A DNA stretch of 9,162 nt from contig CANROV010000073.1 in assembly GCA_947632315.1 (NCBI GenBank), forward strand, positions 1 through 9,162. The letters are read 5' to 3'. Each line of letters begins with the position of its first letter. The stretch's first letter is position 1. A program made the translations under genes and the position numbers. This stretch comes from Candidatus Gastranaerophilales bacterium. GTDB taxonomy: Bacteria; Cyanobacteriota; Vampirovibrionia; Gastranaerophilales; Gastranaerophilaceae. Positions 1 through 5,569 of the stretch are shown here, one piece after another. Under the pieces are notes generated by a model. It searched no databases. It saw only the letters and a list, made by a program, of their open reading frames with translations, and had not been told where the DNA came from.

Positions 1-142
1 TGCCTGTCGGTGAACAAAAAAATGCCGTGTTATTTATCCCCAGCCTCAGCTTTATAATGCAGTTGAATTCTGTTAATATCCTCTGTAATTCAACTGCATT
101 ATTCTCTTTATCCGTTATTTTTATCCCTAATATTATTGTCAT
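1..142 (-). CDS. Partial small protein resembling TM1266-type iron-only hydrogenase system regulator
   Basis: The reading frame starts with ATG at 142 and stays open to the window edge (47 codons, C-terminus missing). Seen: a beta strand TIILGIKI, then an amphipathic helix around AVELQRILTEF, then CIIKLRLGI and a CSPTG segment. Known: this order (strand, helix, 'GCIIKTRLG'-like strand, Cys-Ser-Pro/Asn-x-Gly) matches small proteins of about 80 residues with an ACT/ferredoxin-like fold, often annotated as putative iron-only hydrogenase system regulators. Their exact role is not settled. The start codon lies one base after the hsp20 stop (TAA-A-ATG) and has no clear Shine-Dalgarno site of its own, so translational coupling to hsp20 is likely. 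A 16-bp inverted repeat lies inside the coding sequence. I am confident that it is coding and moderately confident of the family. Confidence 0.68.
   Translation of the reverse strand, partial: MTIILGIKITDKENNAVELQRILTEFNCIIKLRLGINNTAFFCSPTG
54..102. repeat. Perfect 16-bp inverted repeat inside coding sequence
   Basis: Arms at 54-69 and 87-102 are exact reverse complements, separated by 17 bases. They fall in codons 14-30 of the partial minus-strand gene. No T-run follows on either strand, so it does not look like a terminator. In the mRNA it would form an uninterrupted 16-bp stem early in the message. A structural or regulatory role is inference only. Confidence 0.75.
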
Positions 143-143
143 T

Positions 144-605
144 TTATTCGTTGATTTCTAATTTTCTTGTTTCTTTGCCTTCTACATTAAATTTTGGTAA
201 ATTGAGAGTTAATATCCCCTTCTTTAAATCCGCTTGCGCTTTCTCTGTGTCTATTTCATATGGAAAATATAATGTCCTTGAATAATTCCCGTATCTGAAT
301 TCTGTTTTATGATATTTATGCTTTTTATTTTCCTCTTCTTTTTCTATTTCTTTATTTGCTTCTATCTTTACGCTTGTTTTGTTTATATCTATGTTGATGT
401 TTTCTTTATCTATCCCCGGCATTTCTATCTTTACTTCGTATTTATCATCGTATTCTTTGACGTCTACAGGCATCGCCATTCCGTTTAATTCTTGGTGAAA
501 TATATATTCCGGAAATAAATTGTCAAAACTTCTTTGTAATATGGAATTTATATCATTGTTTAACGTGTTTAAAAAAGTTTCGGGCTTCTTTATTAAGTAT
601 TTCAT
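144..605 (-). CDS. Hsp20/alpha-crystallin family small heat-shock protein
   Basis: ATP-independent cytoplasmic chaperone that holds unfolding proteins. The protein has 153 residues, normal for the family. Residues 1-44 are a variable N-terminal arm, followed by the alpha-crystallin domain at about 45-140. Visible hallmarks are EMPGI (61-65), GNYSRTLYFP (106-115, the family's G-x-(F/Y)-x-R block) and GILTLNLPK (130-138, the diagnostic G-(V/I)-L-T-(L/I)-x-(L/I)-P-K). A C-terminal L-E-I (149-151) is the I-x-I/V anchor used in oligomer assembly. The start at 605 is chosen because AGGAG (613-617 on this strand) sits at the right distance. An in-frame ATG at 632 would add nine residues but lies inside a hairpin and has no ribosome site. 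The hydrogenase-regulator-like gene follows after one base. No CIRCE operator was seen upstream, so control by HrcA is not supported by the sequence. Confidence 0.95.
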   Translation of the reverse strand: MKYLIKKPETFLNTLNNDINSILQRSFDNLFPEYIFHQELNGMAMPVDVKEYDDKYEVKIEMPGIDKENINIDINKTSVKIEANKEIEKEEENKKHKYHKTEFRYGNYSRTLYFPYEIDTEKAQADLKKGILTLNLPKFNVEGKETRKLEINE

Positions 606-612
606 TTCTTTT

Positions 613-617
613 CTCCT
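613..617 (-). promoter_or_regulatory. Ribosome-binding site of hsp20 (fixes the start)
   Basis: AGGAG on the minus strand lies seven bases before the ATG at 605. It decides in favour of this start over the upstream ATG at 632. Confidence 0.8.
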
Positions 618-623
618 ATAAAA

Positions 624-660
624 AATAAACATCGGATTTTTTCCTAATCCGATGTTTATT
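624..660 (-). terminator. Perfect 15-bp hairpin plus T-run in the hsp20 leader
   Basis: Arms 624-638 and 646-660 are exact reverse complements with a 7-base loop. On the minus strand the stem runs directly into six T residues (625-620), the layout of an intrinsic terminator for the upstream genes (710-1338). The stem ends only 18 bases before the hsp20 ATG. Any hsp20 transcript starting upstream of it must therefore contain the hairpin, so it could also be an attenuator or a heat-sensitive leader element. On the plus strand the T-run lies further off (673-681), so termination in that direction is less likely. Confidence 0.75.
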
Positions 661-709
661 CTCTATAAAAAGTTTTTTTTTATCATTACCGATTTGGCTA
701 AAATATAGT

Positions 710-1015
710 TTATTTATTTTCTTCTATCGGCTCATTACCCAGCTGTTTCTGCTTTAAACGTTTTATTACAGATTCTTTTAAAAAATCATATGATTTCGTT
801 TCTTTTATCTTTTCTCCAAATTCTTTTACAAGCATTTCTTCAACCATTAATCTGAGTTTTAAATCTTCTTCTACAAATTTATTATCTTCCATTAATGATT
901 TAAAAAACTCATTCCTGCGTTCTGTTTCGTTTTGTTTTGAAAAACTTAACCACCCTGTTTGCAGTTTTATATTCTTCAATTCTTTTACAAGTTTAAAGTT
1001 TTTTATACCGAACAT
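710..1015 (-). CDS. Hypothetical protein, 101 aa, charged and helical
   Basis: I do not recognise a family. The protein is short, rich in Lys and Glu, has no signal peptide or membrane segment, and is predicted by eye to be mostly helical. A central stretch (FFKSLMEDNKFVEEDL, about residues 37-52) is followed by amphipathic segments RLMVEEMLVKEFGEKI and DFLKESVIKRLKQKQ. It is probably cytoplasmic. Its ATG lies 13 bases inside the end of the upstream 111-aa gene, and GGAGA about 12 bases before the ATG can serve as ribosome site. The two genes are thus very probably co-transcribed and translationally coupled. The hairpin/T-run at 624-660 follows 50 bases after its stop. Position upstream of hsp20 hints at a shared stress or proteostasis context, but that is only inference. 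Confidence 0.7.
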   Translation of the reverse strand: MFGIKNFKLVKELKNIKLQTGWLSFSKQNETERRNEFFKSLMEDNKFVEEDLKLRLMVEEMLVKEFGEKIKETKSYDFLKESVIKRLKQKQLGNEPIEENK

Positions 1016-1338
1016 TTAATGTGAATTTCTCCATTTTTTATGCATACATCGTGTACTTTTTTGGCATTATTATCCTTCATATATTGTAATGCATTTTCTA
1101 CGTTTTGTAAAGTCTTTAGCTTCTCGCTTAATGAGTATAATACCAGATTATATAATAATGTGTTGTCTTTTATCATTGGAAATTCTTCTTGCAGTGTTTT
1201 CGCTATCATTATCGAAATTCTATCATTTCTGTTATAACTGCAATATTTTATGGGATTTGTCGTTGTCAATTTTTCTTCTTCTTTTCCTTCTTCTCGCTCT
1301 ACCCATTCTATTGTGACTCTTTTTTCACCGTTATACAT
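1003..1338 (-). CDS. Hypothetical protein, 111 aa
   Basis: No family recognised. The N-terminal part has a beta-like segment (RVTIEWVERE) followed by a strongly acidic stretch (EEGKEEEK) and TNPIKY. The rest (about residues 40-95) appears helical: SIMIAKTLQEEF, NTLLYNLVLYSLSEKL and ENALQYMKDN. A beta-like tail follows (KVHDVCIKNGEIHIKCSV). There is no signal peptide or clear membrane segment. The ATG at 1338 is preceded by AAGGA at a suitable distance. It overlaps the 101-aa gene downstream by 13 bases, the mark of a tightly coupled pair. The TNPI-x-Y and acidic W-(V/I)-E segments also occur, in the other order, in the small ORF at 5292-5459. Plus-strand ORFs across this stretch are hydrophobic shadows of it. 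Confidence 0.72.
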   Translation of the reverse strand: MYNGEKRVTIEWVEREEGKEEEKLTTTNPIKYCSYNRNDRISIMIAKTLQEEFPMIKDNTLLYNLVLYSLSEKLKTLQNVENALQYMKDNNAKKVHDVCIKNGEIHIKCSV

Positions 1339-1387
1339 GTCTTGTTCCTTACTTTTTTCTTTTTACTTCCTCTTTTTAAAATGGTTA

Positions 1388-1480
1388 TCAATTTTTTTTA
1401 TTTCCTATATTTTTTAAATCTGTTACTTTTCTTAATATTTCTTGTAAATAATTGTAACTTATCTTTATTTTTTCCCCCAT
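1388..1480 (-). CDS. Possible small ORF, 30 aa
   Basis: An ATG at 1480 opens a 30-codon frame (start MGEKIKISYNYLQEIL, stop TGA at 1388) in the gap upstream of the 111-aa gene. In favour: the minus strand is purine-rich here, as in the coding strand of the neighbouring minus genes, and the peptide would form an amphipathic helix (NYLQEILRKVTDL). Against: no Shine-Dalgarno site is visible, it is very short, and open frames of this size are expected by chance at this base composition. The rest of the gap (1339-1387 and 1481-1549) holds only T-rich plus-strand sequence and the ribosome site of the next plus gene. Confidence 0.25.
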   Translation of the reverse strand: MGEKIKISYNYLQEILRKVTDLKNIGNKKN

Positions 1481-1540
1481 TTTACTAAAGTTTTTATTTT
1501 CTTTTACGTTATTAAATATAAAATTCGGAGAAAATGTAAA

Positions 1541-1545
1541 GGTGA
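1541..1545 (+). promoter_or_regulatory. Ribosome-binding site of the repeat-protein gene
   Basis: The bases AAGGTG end at about 1544, five to six bases before the ATG at 1550, and support this start. An AT-rich TATAAA at 1517-1522 could be a -10 element, but no good -35 box is seen. Confidence 0.55.
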
Positions 1546-1549
1546 ATTT

Positions 1550-3490
1550 ATGTCAGAATTAAATGTTAATCAGTCTAAAAACGCTAACGGAGTTTCGGAA
1601 TTAAAAACAGATGATTTCTTGAGATTGAAAAATCATTATCAAAAAACTGTTTCTGATTTGAAAAAAAGTGATTTCGCTAATTCTCCCGCAGCTTTTACTA
1701 AAGAATTAGATGAACTTGATAATCTTTTAATATTTGCTAAAAAATTAAATAATGAAAATGAAATTAATTGGATTAACAAAAGACGGCAAGAACTTATATT
1801 GCTTCTTGCTCAGTTTAATGCTGATAATAATGTTACGCAAGCTCCTTTTTATTTGCCGGTATTTAAAAATTCCGAGCCGTTGAATTTCGCTGATTTATTT
1901 AAACCGGGTACTACCGTTGAAGAAATGAAGCCGGTTGTAGAATTACTTTCCGCTTTGACTGATAACCAATCCGGTATCTACTCCCCTGCGGATATTAGCA
2001 AAATTGTATTTGCTTGTAAAAATAATTCTGATGGTAAATTTAATAATGACAGTATTCAGGCTGTTAAAACTCTTGCTTCTGCCAATTTCTCCGCACCTGC
2101 AATTGAAACTTATATTAAAACAGCAAATGGTCAATCAGGCTGGAATTTTAATCCTAATCAAAAATTTGACAATATCGCTGATAATACTCAGGATTTAATT
2201 GACTTTACGGCTATGGGATTTGATGAAAATTCTGCTCTTTTACTTACCGAATTTTTGGATTTCCAAAATAAAAATTTCGCTGATAAATCTTTAATTAAAT
2301 CTGTTATGCATAAATTCTTTTCACTTAATATACCTGCCGATAAAATTATTGATATTGTCGACGCTTTAGCTGTATTAAAAACTTCTGATGATTCCTCTCA
2401 TCCTATTTTATTTCTTGACAAAACAGCTGCTGATTCTATTGTTAATATTAAAAAAGCTTTTTTGGCTACACGTTCTAATGAATTAAATGATAAATCTTCT
2501 GATGAATGGAGAAATGATATTATTGCTTCCTTCACCGATAAAGATAATAAAGAGTTCTTTATTACTTCTTCTCACGGTATTAAATCAGATGAAAAACTTG
2601 ATGATTCTGATACTGTTTTTGAATTGATGGAACAATATAAAACAGCTATTTCTGAAATTGAAGATAACTTTTTAATTGATTTCGCTAAATCATTTAAAAA
2701 TGAAGATGGTTATATTGATTTAAAATATCCAAGAACTGTTATTGCTCTTAGAAGAGCCGGTATTACTTATAATTATTTGTTTGATTCTTTGAAATTTTGT
2801 TTCGACTCTAATTCTGATATAAACAAAGATTCTGTTAATGCTATTAATATTTTACATAAAAATGGAATTCAAAGTTCTGCAATTCCTTTATTACTCGATG
2901 AATTGACTCCGAAAAATTCGGTTGATATTTCTTTTGATAAAAATAATATCAATACTGTCTGCCGTTTGGCTTCTTCCGGTAAAACTACAGAGGAATTGAT
3001 TTCTATTCTTAAAGCTTCTAAAAATAATAAGGGGATTATCTGTCCTCCTTTAATTAATATTGCTAATCATTATTCTGCTTATAATACTGATTTTATTTGC
3101 AATATCCTTTCTAAGTTTAAATCTTTTGATGGGGCTGTTAATGAAATTGATGCTGATCGTATGATTAAAGAAATTAATAGATTCTATAATCAAGATGAAG
3201 GACAAGTTAGTTTCGTTTTTTCTTCTCTGCTTCAAAAGAATTTTTCTGTTTCTGATATTTTGTTAATACTTGATCAGTGCAGACAAGATAACGGCATTGT
3301 TCATGAAGGACTTTCGGATGCGGCTGTGTCTCTTTTCTCGCATAATATCCCTTATGACTCTGTTGTTTATGCTTTGAATTCTTGCCGATTACCGGACGGT
3401 CAAATTGATGATGACAGTGTTCAAAAGCTTAATAACTTCTTATCGGATAACCCTGATTTGTCTGAAAAAGATTTAATGTCTTTGTTTTAA
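1550..3490 (+). CDS. Unknown 646-aa protein with degenerate ~35-residue helical repeats
   Basis: I recognise no family. There is no signal peptide and no membrane helix, so it is probably cytoplasmic. Residues 1-95 form a charged N-terminal region with predicted coil/helix (DFLRLKNHYQKTVSDLKK and ELDELDNLLIFAKKL). From about residue 120 the chain looks like tandem alpha-helical hairpins. Each unit has a helix ending in L-x-x-(C/A/F)-(K/R), a turn with x-x-(D/N/K)-G-x-(I/V/F), a second helix with A-x-x-L, then G or N with I, and a third stretch I-x-x-(I/A)-L. Equivalent turn positions fall near residues 156, 191, 238, 273, 381, 417, 452, 490, 523, 577 and 612. Many of these are 33-38 apart, the length class of PPR/SEL1-type repeats, although the PPR or SEL1 consensus itself is not met. 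The ATG is preceded by AAGGTG at a good distance. The stop overlaps the convergent deacetylase stop by 4 bp. A scaffold or binding protein is the likely role class; the partner is unknown. Confidence 0.9.
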   Translation: MSELNVNQSKNANGVSELKTDDFLRLKNHYQKTVSDLKKSDFANSPAAFTKELDELDNLLIFAKKLNNENEINWINKRRQELILLLAQFNADNNVTQAPFYLPVFKNSEPLNFADLFKPGTTVEEMKPVVELLSALTDNQSGIYSPADISKIVFACKNNSDGKFNNDSIQAVKTLASANFSAPAIETYIKTANGQSGWNFNPNQKFDNIADNTQDLIDFTAMGFDENSALLLTEFLDFQNKNFADKSLIKSVMHKFFSLNIPADKIIDIVDALAVLKTSDDSSHPILFLDKTAADSIVNIKKAFLATRSNELNDKSSDEWRNDIIASFTDKDNKEFFITSSHGIKSDEKLDDSDTVFELMEQYKTAISEIEDNFLIDFAKSFKNEDGYIDLKYPRTVIALRRAGITYNYLFDSLKFCFDSNSDINKDSVNAINILHKNGIQSSAIPLLLDELTPKNSVDISFDKNNINTVCRLASSGKTTEELISILKASKNNKGIICPPLINIANHYSAYNTDFICNILSKFKSFDGAVNEIDADRMIKEINRFYNQDEGQVSFVFSSLLQKNFSVSDILLILDQCRQDNGIVHEGLSDAAVSLFSHNIPYDSVVYALNSCRLPDGQIDDDSVQKLNNFLSDNPDLSEKDLMSLF

Positions 3491-4278
3491 CATATATCTT
3501 TATATTTTATTAACTTAAAGCCCGTTTCTTGTATCCGTTCTCTTATTGTCGGGCTTTTTGTTATTTCGTAATCACTTTTTCTGTATGGATGTATTATTAC
3601 TTCCGTTATTGTTTCTTCTTCTTTTATATTCTTTAAACCCAGTATTATCGATTCTTCATCCATATATCCCGTATATAACACCCCTATTAAACAGTTATTA
3701 GTTTTTAGTTCTTTTTTGTTTTGTCGGTCAAAATTGTTTAAAATTATATTCTTTATTATGTTTACGGGAAATTTGGGGTCTGTTATTTTATCCTTTACAA
3801 TATAGGGCAATTCTCTATGGCTTCTTATGTAGCTTATTTTATATTCTTTGGCTATTTCGGTCATTACCTTATATATTGGAGGAATGGCATGGATATGTAC
3901 ATGTGAATCTATATGATTTATTTTTGTGTGCTTTAATGCTTTCTCCAGCTGAAGCCTTAATTCTGTTTCTATCGCTTTTATATATCTTTTATCTTGGGAT
4001 TTTAATAATACCTTTATAAAACTGTTATTTAATCTGTCTTTCGTTCCCGTTAATAAGCTGTTTTTGGATAAACATTCTCCTTCAAATATATTAAAATGTA
4101 AGCCTATATCAATGTCCGGTATTTCAGGAATAATTTCTTCTGCTGCATTATTGAAACCTTCCATATTTACTATTAAACTTGTTCCGGTTATTATCCCGTT
4201 ATTATACCCTTCTTTTATTGCTCGGTTCGTCTCTTTATTAATACCAAAGTCATCGGCGTTTATTATTACTTTTTTCAT
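3487..4278 (-). CDS. ChbG/YdjC family carbohydrate deacetylase
   Basis: Predicted metal-dependent deacetylase acting on an N-acetylated sugar. The protein has 263 residues, a normal length. Visible motifs are NADDFG near the N-terminus (7-12, with the metal/catalytic Asp pair 9-10), GLHFN (59-63, metal-ligand His 61), HIDSHVHIH (122-130, with the H-x-x-x-H metal and active-site residues) and IIHPY (228-232, the conserved late His-Pro). The start at 4278 is preferred over the ATG two codons earlier (4284) because GGGAA (4287-4291 on this strand) then lies eight bases away and family members begin KK-V-I-I-N-A-D-D. Family members act on chito-oligosaccharides (ChbG), on hopanoid glycolipids (HpnK), or on undecaprenyl-phosphate-GalNAc (Francisella NaxD). 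The divergent GT2 gene next door makes the lipid-linked substrate the most attractive guess. The stop interlocks with that of the repeat-protein gene. Confidence 0.93.
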   Translation of the reverse strand: MKKVIINADDFGINKETNRAIKEGYNNGIITGTSLIVNMEGFNNAAEEIIPEIPDIDIGLHFNIFEGECLSKNSLLTGTKDRLNNSFIKVLLKSQDKRYIKAIETELRLQLEKALKHTKINHIDSHVHIHAIPPIYKVMTEIAKEYKISYIRSHRELPYIVKDKITDPKFPVNIIKNIILNNFDRQNKKELKTNNCLIGVLYTGYMDEESIILGLKNIKEEETITEVIIHPYRKSDYEITKSPTIRERIQETGFKLIKYKDIC

Positions 4279-4312
4279 TTGCATTATTCCCGCTTATATC
4301 TTATTATTTATT

Positions 4313-4318
4313 TATAAT
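4313..4318 (+). promoter_or_regulatory. Candidate -10 element of the glycosyltransferase gene
   Basis: A perfect TATAAT sits in the 60-base divergent gap, 20 bases before the ATG at 4339. It would place transcription start near 4325, just before a GGTGG ribosome site (4328-4332). No convincing -35 box is seen at 16-18 bp. The same gap must also hold the promoter of the divergent deacetylase. Confidence 0.45.
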
Positions 4319-4338
4319 ATCATGACTGGTGGTTTTAT

Positions 4339-5295
4339 ATGCAAATACCTATTTTAGCTATTATTGTTCCTTGCTATAATGAAGAAGAATGTATTAATTC
4401 CTCGGCTTTAAGACTTTTGGAAATTTTAAATAATCTTATTTCCAATAATGCTATTGACGCTTCAAGCTTCATTTTTTTTGTTGATGACGGAAGCTCCGAT
4501 AATTCTTGGAATATTATTTCCGGTTTGCATAATTCTTTCCCTGATAAAATTAAAGCTGTTAAATTTAGCAAAAATTTTGGAAATCAAAAAGCTCTTTTAG
4601 CGGGTCTTTTAGAATCTAAAAGTTATAATGCAGACTGCTTTATTACTATTGACGCTGATTTACAGCAGGATGAAGAAAAAATTGCCGAATTCGTCCAAAA
4701 ATATTCTGATGGTGCGCAAATTGTCTGCGGAATTAGAAATGACCGTAAAACAGACGGATTCTTAAAAAAATTTTCTGCACTCGCTTTCTATAAATTTATG
4801 AATATCTTAGGCGTGAATATTAAAGTTAACCATTCGGATTACAGATTGATTGGTAAACGTGCGCTTTCCGCTCTGGCTGGTTTTCATGAAACAAACCTCT
4901 TCCTTAGAGGTATGTTTAATGATATCGGTTTTAAAAAAGATTATGTTTTCTTTGATGTAAAACCGAGAAAATTCGGTAAGTCTAAATTTAATTTGCTTTC
5001 ACTTCTTTCTTTGGCTATTAACGGCATTACTTCTTTTAGTATTGTTCCTTTGAGATTTGTTTCTTTTATCGGTATTCTTATGTCTTTATTTAGCTTCTTT
5101 ATTGCTATATACGCTTTTGTTGAATATTACTACTTCCATTCTACTATATCAGGTTGGACTACTATTGTTGTTGCTTTTGGACTTATAGGCGGTATTCAAA
5201 TCCTTTGCCTCGGCATTATCGGTGAGTATTTGGGCCAGCTTTTCTATGAGGTTAAAAATAGACCTCGTTATATTATTGAAGATAAAATTCTTTAA
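4339..5295 (+). CDS. GT2 polyprenyl-phosphate glycosyltransferase (ArnC/GtrB/DPM1-like), membrane-anchored
   Basis: Predicted to transfer a sugar from a nucleotide sugar to undecaprenyl phosphate on the cytoplasmic face of the inner membrane. The protein has 318 residues, typical for GtrB/ArnC-type enzymes. The GT-A domain shows IIVPCYNEEE (8-17), FVDDGSSDNSW (47-57, nucleotide-binding Asp 49/50) and TIDADLQQD (103-111, metal-binding D-x-D 105-107). Also seen are DYRLIGKRAL (167-176) and a later FLRGMF (188-193). Two membrane helices follow at about 236-262 and 272-298, then the GEYLGQLFYEVKNRPRYII tail (295-313) characteristic of this subfamily. GGTGG six bases upstream of the ATG serves as ribosome site. 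The gene diverges from the ChbG/YdjC deacetylase. The sugar cannot be told from the sequence. Confidence 0.93.
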   Translation: MQIPILAIIVPCYNEEECINSSALRLLEILNNLISNNAIDASSFIFFVDDGSSDNSWNIISGLHNSFPDKIKAVKFSKNFGNQKALLAGLLESKSYNADCFITIDADLQQDEEKIAEFVQKYSDGAQIVCGIRNDRKTDGFLKKFSALAFYKFMNILGVNIKVNHSDYRLIGKRALSALAGFHETNLFLRGMFNDIGFKKDYVFFDVKPRKFGKSKFNLLSLLSLAINGITSFSIVPLRFVSFIGILMSLFSFFIAIYAFVEYYYFHSTISGWTTIVVAFGLIGGIQILCLGIIGEYLGQLFYEVKNRPRYIIEDKIL

Positions 5296-5459
5296 CTTTT
5301 CCTTCCTTCTCCTTCGCCTTCTTCTATCCATATATATGTCTTTGTCATTACCGATGAAAACGGATTATTTATATTTTCATAATTTATAGGATTTGTTACA
5401 TATTTGTTATATTTTTGTATTCTATCTTTTATTTCTTTTATATATTTTATAATTCTCAT
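5292..5459 (-). CDS. Small hypothetical protein, 55 aa
   Basis: An ATG at 5459 opens 55 codons ending in TAA at 5292. The N-terminal third is a basic amphipathic helix (MRIIKYIKEIKDRIQKYNKY). It is followed by TNPINYENINNPF and an acidic C-terminus (TYIWIEEGEGEG). In favour of coding: the minus strand is purine-rich throughout, GGAA lies eight bases before the ATG, and the stop interlocks with the glycosyltransferase stop in TTAA exactly as at the other convergent pair in this window. The segments TNPI-x-Y and I-x-W-(I/V)-E-x-(x)-E-G also occur in the 111-aa protein at 1003-1338. Against: it is short and the ribosome site is weak. I recognise no family. The remaining gap 5460-5569 appears to be a divergent promoter region. 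Confidence 0.45.
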   Translation of the reverse strand: MRIIKYIKEIKDRIQKYNKYVTNPINYENINNPFSSVMTKTYIWIEEGEGEGRKS

Positions 5460-5557
5460 TTCTTTATTCCATACTTCCCTTTCCTTATTTTAGAAAATTT
5501 CTTTTGTTAAATTATGCTTCTTTTTATTAATAATTAGTATTTTTTTTTATACTTGTG

Positions 5558-5563
5558 TATAAT
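5558..5563 (+). promoter_or_regulatory. -10 element immediately upstream of the receiver-domain start
   Basis: A perfect TATAAT ends six bases before the ATG at 5570, and no Shine-Dalgarno site is present. Transcription would begin at or within a base or two of the A of ATG, giving a leaderless mRNA. The in-frame GTG at 5555 falls at the front edge of this box, so it cannot be the start if the promoter is real. No strong -35 box is seen. Confidence 0.55.
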
Positions 5564-5569
5564 ATTTTT

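Noticed and set aside
624..660. CIRCE heat-shock operator upstream of hsp20
   Set aside because: The inverted repeat does not contain the TTAGCACTC/GAGTGCTAA arms, and its spacer is 7 rather than 9 bases.
683..693. 11-base match TCATTACCGAT also found at 5345-5355
   Set aside because: One copy lies in a gap and the other inside a probable coding frame. An 11-mer shared once in 9 kb of AT-rich DNA is not significant.
1040..1488. Plus-strand ORFs encoding very hydrophobic Leu/Phe/Ser-rich peptides
   Set aside because: They are antisense to the 111-aa gene and the T-rich gap. Hydrophobicity is the expected artefact of reading T-rich sequence, and no ribosome sites are present.
2015..2075. EF-hand or dockerin-like calcium loop (N-N-S-D-G) in the 646-aa protein
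   Set aside because: The acidic ligand positions are not kept in the other repeats and the twelfth-position Glu is missing. The D-G pair is better explained as the turn between repeat helices.
5149..5331. Minus-strand ORF starting with a run of arginines
   Set aside because: The arginine run comes from the CCTTC-type repeats that encode the acidic tail of the small ORF in another frame. The rest is antisense to the glycosyltransferase gene, and there is no ribosome site.
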